A stretch of 64,000 nt of DNA from Astropecten irregularis (GCA_963971285.1 OZ020252.1:20559662-20623661), one strand, 5' to 3'. Positions 47,501-54,141 are shown, counted from the first letter of the stretch. Notes: a model not told the origin generated them from the sequence alone. A program made the numbers and translations.

Positions 47501-48703
47501 ACTGACCATAGGGCGCATGGCAATTGGTATGGAGGTCGCCATTCTCCATACAAATACACGATCCGCCATTTTGGCATGCAAATAGCGAGTTATAGGAGCT
47601 GGGAGATTTATCAAAAAAAGGGGAGTGTTAGGCAAAATGTTGGCCCGGATTCGATTGAAACTTTATTGTAAATAGAAATATTTGACATTGATGTGAAGCA
47701 GCTGAATATGAAAACAGCGATTTGTAGTTCTGTTGGCTTACATGTGGGCCTACACTGAAATGTTGCACAAATTTATTCAATCTAGGCTTGTGAGGACCCA
47801 CGAACATTTGCTGAAAGACAAAATATAATTTTTGAGGAGTAGGAGCTACATGTGTATTTAAGAGCTAAAATAATCAATGTGCTTTGGGGATCCCGTCTTA
47901 TCAAAATCCCCAAACTAACTCACCTTAAATATGTTGACCAGTTGTGATGTCCTCTTCAATATTATTACTAATTAATATTAGCAAGGTTAATTTGTGGAGA
48001 GAGCGCAAGGCTTTGATTTGAGGGAAATTATGGGGGTCTGAAAATAATGCTTGTGGACTAATAGTAATACTGGCTCCGCGCTTGTGACATCACATTCAGA
48101 TGTTCGGACAAACAAGTCGCACGTAGCCCCCATTATTAACTTACACGTAAACGTTGTGATGTTTGTCCGAACATCCGGGTAACAAAGGGCATATATTCTA
48201 TAAATAACTCAAGCACGGAAAGGGAATTAAATTAAAAAGCACAATACCCCAAAATATACCAACAATCTTTTGTCGCTGTTCAGTCTCAGAAATCAAAGGA
48301 AATTAACAGACATGTAATGATGTATGATGAAACGCAAACGCACGGACATTGCATAATAATATTAACTAACAAACTAACGTTTATTATTAATATAAGGCCT
48401 AGGGCCTAGTATAATCTGATAATATTTAGTGACAAATAATATTTTACCACTAGCCTACCCAGGATGCACTACCTGACTACACTACATACAGCTACAGCAC
48501 TATCGTGACTAGACTGAGTCACTATCCTAGTGCAAGGACCTAACAGTAACAGTACTAACAGTAACAACGTTAGGTCTAACGTGTTATAAATTGCAAGGCC
48601 GTCACTTACCATTGCTGCTGCCTTTGTCCCAAATTTTCATCAACATTGACCCCGTAGCGCTGTCGTTGGACGGTGGACTGTGGTCAGAGCTGTCATTATC
48701 CAT
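11554..48703 (-). CDS. coiled-coil protein with C-terminal CAP-Gly domain (incomplete model)
   Basis: Exons in coding order: 48703-48610, 30638-30493, 17086-16915, 16352-16146, 15815-15692, 15290-15194, 14621-14461, 14236-14039, 13488-13358, 13014-12911, 12326-12154 and probably 11587-11554. About 546 residues are visible. Phase breaks between exons 2 and 3 and between exons 5 and 6 show that further exons were missed. The start is Ser/Asp-rich, the middle alternates Ser/Pro-rich linkers with coiled-coil helices (RLEQTIELQHKELLK, EENQELKKKY), and exons 9-10 build a CAP-Gly domain (GYIRYIG, GLELDAP, GRHDG, KRYF, FVPVQDIV). CAP-Gly domains bind C-terminal EEY/F tails of tubulin and EB proteins, so a microtubule-plus-end or centrosome role is likely. 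The orthologue was not recognised. Confidence 0.8.
11656..11833 (+). mobile_element. fold-back element with hammerhead-like centre
   Basis: Two ~52-bp inverted arms (GGATCGGTTTGAGGAAACAC ... TTTTGCACTTCT, returning as AGAAGTGCAAAAGTACG ... GCGAACCGTTCCA) enclose GGTCTC, CTGATAA, a GACTAG/CTAGTC hairpin, GAAGCCTT and GAGACC at 11713-11758. It is a decayed sibling of the 4247-4291 motif. Confidence 0.65.
12154..12326 (-). CDS. CAP-Gly gene exon: basic Ser-rich tail
   Basis: Acceptor TCTTCCAG in phase 0. Encodes PSKRPKTVDVSQRHG and more Ser/Lys/Arg-rich sequence. The likely donor is AGCAG|GTTTGG. If unspliced, the frame runs on for 16 codons to a TAG at 12105-12107, so this could also be the last coding exon. 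Confidence 0.75.
12394..12560. repeat. head-to-head pair of hairpin-GAAACGTC units with conserved 3' flank
   Basis: A minus-oriented unit (GATCCTAGTAGGATC) abuts a plus-oriented one (GATCCTGCTAAGATC). The plus unit is followed by AACTCCAAGCATTTGATAT and the conserved GCTGATGAGCAGTTTGCAGC tail also seen at 17217 and 35217. Confidence 0.65.
12911..13014 (-). CDS. CAP-Gly domain, second half
   Basis: Acceptor TTTGTAG, donor AAA|GTAAGT. Completes the domain with V-GRHDG (the GKNDG-equivalent ligand groove), GKRYFWC and FGLFVPVQDIV, then a basic helix end (AIIKK). The Asn of GKNDG is His here, with Asp and Gly kept. Joins both neighbours in phase. Confidence 0.9.
13075..13170 (-). mobile_element. 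tRNA-derived SINE, minus strand
   Basis: Minus strand shows a B-box-like GGTTCGAATCC, then CAGTCAATTGTTC, a CACCTTTTAATGACTTAAG body and a TAGTTATTTGATGATTAG end. Same family as 53098 and 59152. Confidence 0.6.
13358..13488 (-). CDS. CAP-Gly domain, first half
   Basis: Acceptor CCCAACAG, donor CCAG|GTAAAT. Encodes HLDDHVATKGDKTGYIRYIG then YAGLELDAP. This is the beta-strand order and the GxxRYxG ... GxELD pattern of the CAP-Gly fold. Ends in phase 1. Confidence 0.88.
13890..14010 (+). mobile_element. tRNA-like SINE
   Basis: GGTTCAAATCC B-box is followed by TTTCAGTCAGTATTCTTTG and TTCACCTATGAA, like the other SINE tails here; the A-box end is decayed. Lies 28 bp from the donor of the 14039-14236 exon, on the intron side. 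Confidence 0.5.
14039..14236 (-). CDS. CAP-Gly gene exon: Pro/Ser-rich linker
   Basis: Strong acceptor (a long T/C tract ending TGGCAG) and donor CACAG|GTTAGT. Begins FASASRTSPTSPQPPSQP and includes a CxxCxK motif (CLCASCQK). Phase is 2 to 2 and agrees with both neighbours. Such Ser/Pro/basic regions beside CAP-Gly domains commonly bind microtubules; that is inference here. Confidence 0.82.
14461..14621 (-). CDS. CAP-Gly gene exon: acidic/His linker
   Basis: Donor CCAG|GTAAAG, phase 2 at the end. The acceptor is a NAGNAG (ACAGCAG), so 14621 or 14624 can be the first base, adding or omitting one Gln. Encodes a polar linker (ENEMNGSWSEAPSTEADD). Confidence 0.78.
14828..15078. mobile_element. 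MITE with ~75-bp inverted repeats (GGGGACACCGCAGTAATGG family)
   Basis: Left arm ACCGATCCGATGGCACGA ... CCGTTACTGCAGTGTCCCCG returns at the right as CGGGGACACCGCAGTAATGG ... TCGTGCCGTCGGATCAG. A solo arm of the same family is at 51954-52020. Confidence 0.75.
15194..15290 (-). CDS. CAP-Gly gene exon: coiled coil
   Basis: Acceptor TTTGCAG, donor GAG|GTCAGT. One base plus 32 codons encode a clear heptad repeat (RLEEDLLKAKQEADDLREK). The other two frames are closed, so its phase is certain. Confidence 0.8.
15692..15815 (-). CDS. CAP-Gly gene exon: coiled coil
   Basis: Acceptor CCCTAG, donor GAAG|GTAAGA. Encodes an amphipathic helix (SMLEVKRMNVETFSK, EENQELKKKYME). It ends in phase 1, which does not join the next exon. 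A short exon whose length is 1 mod 3 is implied between 15290 and 15692. Confidence 0.75.
16146..16352 (-). CDS. CAP-Gly gene exon: Ser/His-rich linker
   Basis: Acceptor GCTTGCAG, donor GAG|GTATGG, 69 whole codons. Ser-rich (SSHSSSRCSPCSS) with a short possible helix at the end. GC-richer than the surrounding intron, as expected of coding sequence. Confidence 0.75.
16695..16862 (+). repeat. fold-back repeat, GGATGTTCGGACAAA family
   Basis: Contains GGATGTTCGGACAAATTTC, ACAACGTTTACGTGTAAGTT and the inverse TTGTTTGTCTGAACTTCTG. It matches 48070-48218 in opposite orientation across ~165 bp. Confidence 0.65.
16915..17086 (-). CDS. CAP-Gly gene exon: coiled coil plus Ser-rich linker
   Basis: Acceptor TTTGCCCAG, donor AAG|GTGTGT. 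Encodes a heptad-like helix (LEQTIELQHKELLKLRR) followed by a Ser/Thr/Pro linker. It needs two bases from an upstream exon that I could not locate. Confidence 0.75.
17213..17337 (+). repeat. hairpin-GAAAC unit with conserved tail
   Basis: CCTTTGAGAAAGATCCTGCT, then AGGATTGAAACCGTCGGGCC, then TTTTATATTTTCAGGTCAC and GCTGATGAGCAGTTTGCAGC. Same head-plus-tail arrangement as 12440 and 35217. Confidence 0.65.
18100..18157 (-). repeat. hairpin-GAAAC unit, minus orientation
   Basis: GTTAGGAGGGCCTGACGTG, TTTCGATCTTAGCAGGATC, TTTCTCAAAGGC: the same unit as the 4631 array, single copy and without the tail. Confidence 0.65.
18700..18860 (+). pseudogene. non-LTR retrotransposon (LINE) reverse-transcriptase C-terminal remnant
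   Basis: From 18713 the plus frame reads VLLYGCETWTLTGDQ-RRLIVF before a stop. After a frameshift the next frame continues CLRSLRRILRYCWSDHVSNE. This succession (LLYGCETW ... LRRIL ... WxDHVxNE) is typical just after the RT domain of LINE elements. Short, frameshifted and dead. Confidence 0.7.
20603..20953 (-). mobile_element. TTAA-bounded MITE, subfamily B
   Basis: Starts TTAAAGGTACAGTACAGGAT, passes GAAATGTTCACAGATTTACG and TCTCGGGGTAAAATCAAAAC, and ends ACCTTTACCAATCATGTATT. Close match to 33780-34130 and, inverted, 62330-62695. Confidence 0.75.
21757..22699 (+). repeat. minisatellite, 41 exact-length units of 23 bp
   Basis: Unit AAAGAGCGAGTATTGCTCAG plus CAG. The 943-bp span equals 41 x 23 with no length change at any unit. 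Variants: GCGAGT, GCAAGT, GCTAGTAC, GCGGGT, and CAGCAAAAAG for CAGCAGAAAG. Because 23 is not a multiple of 3 and no frame has a stop, all three plus frames are open across it. The encoded 23-residue repeat is therefore probably not a real protein. Confidence 0.97.
27529..27720. mobile_element. element ending in inverted telomere-type repeats
   Basis: Left end GACCCTAACCCTCTGCACC, right end GCAGGAGGGTTAGGGTT: inverted CCCTAACCCTC/GAGGGTTAGGG ends about 190 bp apart. The inside (CTACCACAGTCTGG, GTATTGTGGTATTCAGG) shares words with 10140-10386. Confidence 0.5.
28840..28938 (+). other. exon-like plus-strand ORF inside the intron
   Basis: Between GGATCAG and ATTACAG|GTAACA the frame reads CEPTLNEVRELRKQYQ and AASQRYVDNLQS, a plausible coiled coil. 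A second fragment at 29122 reads MEFLQRACREMSRRLSR. The pyrimidine tract is poor and no partner exon was found. It may be a retrocopy scrap or chance. Confidence 0.2.
30117..30254. repeat. fold-back repeat, GGGGCCGATTTCAC family
   Basis: CAGGGGCCGATTTCACTATG ... CTAAAGCCCAAATCCATCGC at the left, GTTGGATTTGGGCCATCAG ... CAAAACGTTAGCCCCTG at the right. Second copy of 9290-9438. Confidence 0.7.
30493..30638 (-). CDS. CAP-Gly gene exon 2
   Basis: Acceptor CTTCCTACAG, donor TAC|GTAGTG. Read in the phase set by exon 1 it is fully open: a Ser-rich join, then an ordered stretch (NLVEDKDVAAKAVTLVV, VVSLCADVASILRAKKK). The fold is not recognised. It ends in phase 0, which does not fit the next recognised exon, so an intervening exon is missing. 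Confidence 0.7.
33780..34130 (-). mobile_element. TTAA-family MITE, subfamily B
   Basis: CAGTACAGGATTGGTAATAA ... GAAATGTTCACAGATTTAAG ... TCATGACTCAGATGTCCGA ... ACCTTAACCAATCATGTATT. The left terminal TTAA is lost. Confidence 0.72.
34300..34345 (+). repeat. degenerate hairpin-GAAAC unit
   Basis: CTCAGAAAGATCCAGCTAGG then ATCAAAACATCAGGCC: the GAAAC core has become AAAAC. Confidence 0.5.
35217..35350 (+). repeat. hairpin unit with conserved tail
   Basis: AACTAGGATCCAAACGAGTC, AGGCCCTCC, then TTTTATAAATTTCAGGCC and GCTGATGAGCAGTTTGCAGC: the third head-plus-tail copy. Confidence 0.6.
38048..38373. mobile_element. 326-bp PIF/Harbinger-like MITE with TTA duplication
   Basis: Inverted ends GGCCGAAAAAAAAAAAATTG then TTGTGTTGCCCTCA, returning as TGAGGGCAACACAACAATT ... 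TTGGCC. TTA flanks both sides (38045-38047 and 38374-38376), the 3-bp target duplication typical of PIF/Harbinger. Confidence 0.75.
39290..39480. repeat. fold-back-like repeat with GGTTGAAA/TTTCAACC words
   Basis: GAACCGGGTTGAGATTTTCA, GGGTTGATTTCGATCCGG and GGGTTGAAACTTTTCAAG arranged in both senses. A related segment is at 40430-40620 (GTGTTGAAATCAACCCAG). Boundaries are uncertain. Confidence 0.4.
42199..42446. repeat. fold-back repeat, GGGGCCAATTTCA family
   Basis: CCAGGAGCCAATTTCATAGA with GCTTAAGCACC at the left; AAAAGCAGCTCTGTGAAATT GGCCA at the right. Sibling of 3611-3840. Confidence 0.7.
43621..44402. mobile_element. 782-bp hAT-like MITE with 8-bp target duplication
   Basis: Perfect 16-bp terminal inverted repeats TAGGCCTGGGCGATTA flanked by a perfect 8-bp duplication ATGTATAA (43613-43620 and 44403-44410), diagnostic of hAT-type insertion. 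The interior is full of ATTAATCGATTAATCGCG words and has no transposase frame. Confidence 0.9.
46221..47019. mobile_element. ~800-bp element with 20-bp terminal inverted repeats
   Basis: Ends GGGTCTGTCCACACTAATGG and its exact reverse complement. The interior repeats ATGTTTGTAACATGGACAG in both senses near 46412, 46594, 46624 and 46790. No target duplication was seen and no transposase frame. Confidence 0.7.
46594..46649. repeat. 25-bp perfect hairpin, 6-nt loop
   Basis: ATGTTTGTAACATGGACAG then AAATTT, loop GTCACA, then the exact reverse complement. Sits inside the 46221-47019 element. Confidence 0.85.
48070..48218 (-). repeat. fold-back repeat, GGATGTTCGGACAAA family
   Basis: Inverted copy of 16695-16862; shares TTACACGTAAACGTTGTGA and both TTCGGACAAAC and GTTTGTCCGAA arms. 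It lies 390 bp downstream of exon 1 within the first intron. Confidence 0.65.
48610..48703 (-). CDS. CAP-Gly gene exon 1 (start codon)
   Basis: On the minus strand CACCATGG is an ideal Kozak context. The exon encodes 31 residues beginning MDNDSSDHSPP, then splices at AATG|GTAAGT in phase 1. This matches exactly the phase needed by the next exon found, 18 kb away. Confidence 0.75.
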
Positions 48704-48949
48704 GGTGACAGTACGAGTGTGTTAAAAAACACACGTCAAATGTCTAAATTGTGGACAAAATTAACTCATTTCCACTGCCCGATTGACCACTGTGCCAGTG
48801 GTAGCCATCTTCGTTTGTAACTTCGTTTGCAACAACTTTCATTCAACTTGTGCTTGAAGAAAGTTGGGATCATAGCGCCCTCTACGATTATGGTTTTATC
48901 AACAGACCACTGAATTATTATTTTTTTGCCCGCTTGGCAAACTTCGTAT

Positions 48950-49062
48950 CGCGTAATAAATCCACGTTTTTCACTATTTTCTCCTGACCTAGATGTCCGA
49001 TTGAGCTCAAATTTCCACAGGTTTATCATTTCTGACGTACATACTGGATCAAACAAAGTGTG
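48950..49062 (-). mobile_element. subfamily-B MITE fragment cut by a hAT-type end
   Basis: CACTATTTTCTCCTGACCTA ... GATTGAGCTCAAATTTCCAC ... GATCAAACAAAGTGTG, then abruptly CAGTGGCGAACCCGG, a hAT-like terminus whose partner was not found. Confidence 0.6.
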
Positions 49063-49307
49063 CAGTGGCGAACCCGGGGGGGGGGGGGGCGTGGGGGGTT
49101 GCTCAAGCTTGAGCCTCCCCCATTAGTTAGTTAGTCATGTTGCACTAAAAATTGGTCAAATGGAGGAAAAAATTAGTCTTCAAATCCAAAAGACTACTCG
49201 AATATATTTTGACTTATTGAATCTGTTGAAATGCTACTGATCTAATTTTTGCGAAGACTAATGAAAATGTTGTTGTGACAAAATAATGTTGCCGTCAGAC
49301 TAATTAG

Positions 49308-49517
49308 CAGTGGCGTCGCCAAGGGGGGGCCAGGGGGGGCACGTGCCCCCCCTGCCCCCCCAGGAAAACCTCGTGCCCCCCGCGTGCCCCCCCCCCCCCC
49401 CCATTTGAGATTTGGGTTGGTGAAAAAAAATATAATATATATTATTGTAGTGCCCCCCAACAATTGCTAGTGCCCCCCCTTGTGCCCCCCAGAATCAAAA
49501 GGCTGGTGACGCCACTG
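49308..49517. mobile_element. 210-bp hAT-like MITE with 8-bp target duplication
   Basis: Ends CAGTGGCGTCGCCA and TGGTGACGCCACTG, flanked by a perfect CTAATTAG duplication (49300-49307, 49518-49525). The interior is runs of G and C (GTGCCCCCC repeated) with no coding potential. Confidence 0.88.
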
Positions 49518-50458
49518 CTAATTAGTACAGATCATAATAAGTAATCTTATTTGTCAGTACATTGTCGAAAGACGAATTCAAATGTAGAAGACGAATTAAA
49601 TGACTAATCATCTCCTGAAATGTCGACTAACTGTCTATGATTAGTCAAAAAGTTGTTTCAAGTTCAAGTAATAATCTCCCTCCCTCTGGTCTTTGAACTC
49701 AAAAACAAAGAAAAGAAGTGCCACTCTGAGTAAACAAGCACATTCGGACTGCCATATCAACACCATAAAACAAGTTCACGAGTAAAAACAGAAAATGAAA
49801 GGCAAAATTAATTGCATGGTCACGAAATGAGACGTCATTACACATTGCTGTATATACCGCATAGGACGGTGAGCGCAGTTTTTAGAATGGCAAGAAAATT
49901 TGGCGCCCTTTTTGTTTTGTGTTTTACACGACGCGTAGCCTAGGCCTACATGTACACATACTGTGTCATGTACTGTACATGTAGTTCAGCGCACTACATG
50001 AAACTGACATGTATCTGACATGTATCGTTGTGTACGTCGCGAATCACTGGTGCATTGAGCAAAGATGTGTGAAGATACGAAGTCTGATTAAGGTAGGTCT
50101 ATAAAATAGACACGATAAGTAAGGCCTAACTGTCATTGCCTTTGAATGAAGAAAGCACAGCCTACAGTGAGTAATGGGTCTGTCTGTTACGTCGCTTCAT
50201 ATTCATAGCTGACCCTGCCCTTATCAATGCGTACGCTATAGTGTGGAAGTGTCCGTGCCACATTGGGTCTAGAATGAGGCTAGGCCTATCCTGCATGGGC
50301 TAGCTCATTAAGGCTGGGCCTGCCTCGTCTGTTTGGCCTGGGTGAGAGTTTAATAAGTTGACCTCCATCGTTGACATTGACCTGAGTTACTATGTACAAA
50401 TCATTAGTAATTACCGTAAGTATGCTTACAAGTTACAACTTAGAAGTTAAAGATAGTA

Positions 50459-50821
50459 ACTAACTATCATACATTGGTTTTTGTTAAAGAAATACAGATT
50501 CATGGGCAAAAATATCAAGGACGATACAGTAATATTCATCTGTGAAAATGTCAGTCCCATACGATGCCCACGTTTTGAGAAAACAGTGAAAAACGGCCAC
50601 AGTCTTTCTTAAGTCTTTTCTCTTTTATTGTTGATCTTTTAAAAGATCAACAAGATTTTCGGTCGTTGTTTTATTAATTTCTGGATAAATACACATTTTC
50701 AGGCGGAAATATTTTAACGGTATAGGTTTCTACCAGCATCATCTTCATATAGTGAAAGTTATACGTAAATCTGTGAACATTTCTGTTTTGGTCTCTTACC
50801 AAAGTATGATACAACCTTTAA
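50459..50821 (+). mobile_element. TTAA-bounded MITE, subfamily A, near full length
   Basis: Runs from ACTATCATACATTGG through CAAAAATATCAAGGACGATA and the GATCTTTTAAAAGATC centre to TACCAAAGTATGATACAACC TTTAA. Confidence 0.78.
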
Positions 50822-51855
50822 AGTCAAACCTCGATGACAACATATAATTATAGTGTGTAGCCAGAATCATTATGTATTATAAGGACGCCGTACCTTGGAT
50901 GATAAAATGGAAATCAATATGCTTTGTGTTGGTTGTCTATGGGTAATTATGCCAGTTAATTGTTCTGTTCAGGCTATAGGTCGTAGCAATCACGGCCAGA
51001 GAGATACCCCTTTATTATAATTCAGGTTTTTTTACCAAGTGAACCACAAAACCGTCTAGTAGGCCTACCTAGCGAGTTGCATGGTCGCCATCGTTCTGAG
51101 TGACACATATTTCACTGGTAAGTACAATATTTATATCATGATATAATAAACATGCATCAAATAAGCTGAGTTTGTGTTCCCACATGTTCCCACAGAAACC
51201 AACTGAAAAAGGGGGCTTTCTTATGTGGTTTGATAAGACCTATTGCACCAGCTGGGAAGTTTATCCGTTGTATGCTTCAGGAGATTTGAGAAGGACAAGT
51301 ACATTAATAGAACGTTGAGCTTTGAAATAACTGGACGGGCTGATAACACCTGACCACGTTTCACTCATTCTGTGATTACCAGCTACATTTTCTGGGCCTG
51401 TTTGTGGGATCCCAAACTCTGCGGTCCATGTCCAATGTAGTATAGCGCTAAAATGGGATCCAGATCAGTAGGATCCGTGATCTTGTGCATGAAACAAACA
51501 TGCTCTCTGTTATTCAACATTATCATAAAAGGGAGGACATCAATCAAAAAGGGGGTGTGGCTCAAGAAGGGTGTGGCATTGCACCTCTCACCCGGTTTAT
51601 TAGCATTCAGTTCAAATTTAAACAAAATAATTCCCATAGTGGCGGAAACAAGCTAGAGAAATATTAATCATGAAATTAAAATTAAAAAATTAAACATGAA
51701 TAAGCTGGATTTTATCTGTTTATTTGTGGAGAGGTCAACAAGTGGTTGGCACTTTCAGTGGCAGATTTGCCGCAGGCCAATGTTATCACAATCCCATATT
51801 TATATCACTTTTAAAGTGGCGAATAGAAAACAATGGGCAACCCTTTTTAAAGGGT

Positions 51856-51952
51856 TTAAAAATGTACTATCATGCTTTGGTAGCATACCGAAACAGATTT
51901 ACCTATAACTTACATGGGTATAAAGATGGTGATGGTAGAAACCAGACTAAAA
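51856..51952 (-). mobile_element. subfamily-A MITE fragment
   Basis: TTAAAAATGTACTATCATGC ... GCATACCGAAACAGATTTAC ... GATGGTGATGGTAGAAACC, about one quarter of an element. Confidence 0.65.
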
Positions 51953-51953
51953 G

Positions 51954-52022
51954 ACAAAAGGTGGGCGGGGACACCGCAGTAATGGCGGATGGTATATCGT
52001 GCCGTTGGATCGGTGTATAGGG
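51954..52022 (+). repeat. solo arm of the GGGGACACCGCAGTAATGG MITE
   Basis: GGTGGGCGGGGACACCGCAG, TAATGGCGGATGGTATATCG, GCCGTTGGATCGGTGTATAG; matches the right arm of 14828-15078. Confidence 0.65.
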
Positions 52023-52154
52023 CGAGGCAGTAATGGCGGCATGGTGTACCTGTGCACCAATAATCCAACCCTATATAGGCCTTTCATGTTTATTTCCACG
52101 TTTGTCTAAGATTTCTGTAAAGATCTTGTCTTTCCTCTTTATGCATTTGTTCAG

Positions 52155-52256
52155 GTTCATGCACACGCCTTACATTTGGAATACAAGACCCTGCCCAGAC
52201 TATCTTGTTTCATACAATGGCAATGGAGTCACTGCCATGTCTCCTTCTGGTATTAG
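52155..52256 (+). CDS. possible upstream exon of the FTP gene
   Basis: Pyrimidine-rich acceptor (TTTGTTCAG) and strong donor ATTAG|GTAAGT bound an open 102-bp segment reading FMHTPYIWNTRPCPDYL and on. It looks extracellular (Cys, aromatic, Asn-Gly). Its phase (2 to 2) does not join the 54285 exon (phase 1), so a further exon would be needed between them, or it belongs elsewhere. Confidence 0.4.
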   Translation, partial: VHAHALHLEYKTLPRLSCFIQWQWSHCHVSFWY

Positions 52257-52425
52257 GTAAGTAACATCAAATACAATTGTCAATAAATGTTTATAAGGTT
52301 TCCAAGTCGAACCCATGATATTTGATTACCACTGCAATGGTAAGTAGTTTAGACCCCAAAATGATCATGCTTGGTTAATTTTAATGCCCATATTTTGTTT
52401 ACACAGTGACAAACAAAAAAATGTA

Positions 52426-52792
52426 TTAAATGTACTTTCATACTTTGGTAGCATACCGAAACAGAAATCTTTACAGATTTACCTATGACTTACAGAGAAT
52501 AAAGATGGTGATGGTCGAAACATGGTTAAAAAATCTCTGCCTGAAATGCTGTATTCATCCAGGAAAGAGTAAAACCAATGACCAGAAACAATTTTGATCT
52601 TGAAAAAAAAAACAGATAACGGTGAAAAGATTTTTAAAATACCGTGGGTGTTTTTCACTGTTTTCTTAAAAAGTCGGCACCGTATGGGACTGGGTTTTTC
52701 ACAGATAACTATTACTGTATCGTTCTTGCTATTTTTGCCGATGAATCATCCGCATTTCTTTGACCAAAACCAAATTATGATATTACTTTTAA
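52426..52792 (-). mobile_element. TTAA-bounded MITE, subfamily A
   Basis: TTAAATGTACTTTCATACTT ... CCTGAAATGCTGTATTCATC ... GTCGGCACCGTATGGGACTG ... CAAATTATGATATTACTTTTAA. Both TTAA ends present. Confidence 0.78.
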
Positions 52793-53056
52793 AACTTTGA
52801 AATAATTATGGCCAAATGGATGTGCAGAAGACTACACTTTTTTTTTTGGCCATTTTCTCAAAATGCGACCAAAATTTGACCTAAATCATCTTTCCTTCGG
52901 TAGGCATACATCATCCCTGAGATAGTTTTTTAAGGTTTCCTCCCCTGTGGTTGTTTATTTTGATGATAATGTTGATTAAAAAAGGCGCATCCTCTTTGCG
53001 GCATGGGACATGGTGGTTAACGAGTGGTTTCAGCTTCTGACTGCCAAACGGCAGGG

Positions 53057-53078
53057 TTAGGGTTAGGGTTAGGGTTAG
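53057..53078 (+). repeat. interstitial telomere-type repeat, three TTAGGG
   Basis: GGGTTAGGGTTAGGGTTAGG followed by GTTAGTG. Flanks (TTCTGACTGCCAAAC before, ATCCACCAACAT after) match 41503-41552, where the tract is absent; the hexamers therefore lie within a dispersed repeat. Confidence 0.8.
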
Positions 53079-53097
53079 TGTGGTATCCACCAACATA

Positions 53098-53215
53098 GGA
53101 CTGAATAGCTCAGTTGGTAGAGCACCAGTACGGTATTTCGGGGTCGCAGGTTCAAATCCCACGCCAGTCTATTTTTCATTGTTCACTTTTCAATGACCTA
53201 ACAATATATAGAATT
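53098..53215 (+). mobile_element. tRNA-derived SINE
   Basis: Head GGACTGAATAGCTCAGTTGG with A-box, then GCAGGTTCAAATCCCACGCC with B-box; outer pairing GACTG/CAGTC. The T stem is mismatched, so it is not a working tRNA. Tail TTTTTCATTGTTCACTTTTC AATGACC is shared with 59152 and, inverted, 13075 and 57545. Confidence 0.7.
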
Positions 53216-53389
53216 TAAAAAGAACAATTAGTTCCCCCTCCCCCATGTTTAATTACCCTTAGAGTTATTACACACAATAACATTCCTAAGTTCATGCGTC
53301 CACTTTGAAATTAATCTTTGAAATGTTCATTTGCAAGAAAGTATGATAAAACAATCTATTGGTGTATAATATGGTTATGGTTATGGTGA

Positions 53390-53680
53390 TTAATGTACTA
53401 TCGTACTTTGGTAGGAAACCAACAACAAAAATGTTCACAGATTTACGTATAACTTACAGGGTATGAAGATGGATCTGGTGCAAATATACCGTTAAAATGG
53501 TTCCGCCTGAAATTGTGTATTTATCCAGAAATGAGTAACACGAAAGACCGAATAAAGTTTTGATCTCCGAGATCAATACCAAATAATTACAATTTCTTTA
53601 CAATTTCGCGTAACAATAATTTCAATGATTTTCGCTGTTTTCTACTGTTTTCAGTAAGCTGAAAATTGCACAGGTTTGTT
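53390..53680 (-). mobile_element. TTAA-family MITE, subfamily A, truncated
   Basis: TTAATGTACTATCGTACTTT ... ATGTTCACAGATTTACGTAT ... GATCTCCGAGATC centre ... then diverges after TTTTCTACTGTTTTCAG. Confidence 0.7.
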
Positions 53681-53804
53681 TTTATTTCACGAAAAATATA
53701 ATTATGAACAGACCGCACCGCTGTTGTTCAATCAACTTTATGATAGTATGATAAGTATGATATACTACATGTAGGCCTACATGACTGTGTACCTTTGAAC
53801 GTAA

Positions 53805-54141
53805 TTAATACTTGGGTTTTTGCGAAAGAAATACAGATTCATGGGCAAAAATATGAAGAACGCTATACAGTAACAGTCATCTGAGAAATTTCCAGTCACA
53901 TACGGTGCTCACTCTTTGAGGAAACGGCTAGTGAAAACCATGGTACATGCATTTTCAAATCTTTTCACACAGGGGTGTTGATATCCCTGAGATTTTTGTT
54001 TTTGGTTGTACATTTTTCTGGAAAAAATACTTCATTTTAATGGTATGTTTCTACCACCACGATCATTATACCACGTAAGTTAAAGGTAAATCTGTGGAGA
54101 TTTCTGTTCTGGTATACTACTAACTTATGAAAGTACCTTAA
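53805..54141 (+). mobile_element. TTAA-bounded MITE, subfamily A
   Basis: TTAATACTTGGGTTTTTGCG ... ACAGTCATCTGAGAAATTTC ... TTTCTACCACCACGATCATT ... AACTTATGAAAGTACCTTAA. Confidence 0.74.

Larger units (their letters stand above)
30639..48609 (-). other. first intron of the CAP-Gly gene
   Basis: 18 kb joining two phase-compatible exons. No coding feature supported. Recognised: subfamily-B MITE (33780), hairpin units (34300, 35217), PIF/Harbinger-like MITE (38048), fold-backs (39290, 40430, 42199), hAT-like MITE (43621), long inverted-repeat element (46221), paired fold-back (48070). Most of 30.7-33.7 kb and 35.4-38.0 kb is featureless to me. Confidence 0.6.
48704..52154. other. region between the CAP-Gly gene start and the FTP gene
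   Basis: Presumed divergent promoter region; no gene supported. Contains a subfamily-B MITE piece (48950), two CAGTGGCG-type hAT ends, a full subfamily-A MITE (50459) and fragments (51856, 51954). ATGGTCGCCATCGTTCTGAG at 51081, ending ACTG|GTAAGT, could be a tiny first exon but is not supported further. Confidence 0.45.

Noticed and set aside
51081-51117. Tiny first exon with start codon for the FTP gene
   Set aside because: ATG and a GTAAGT donor with compatible phase exist, but the peptide has no signal-peptide character and the link is unsupported.
53098-53170. Functional tRNA gene
   Set aside because: A- and B-boxes are present, but the T stem and part of the acceptor stem do not pair, and the same head plus tail is repeated elsewhere, as in SINEs.
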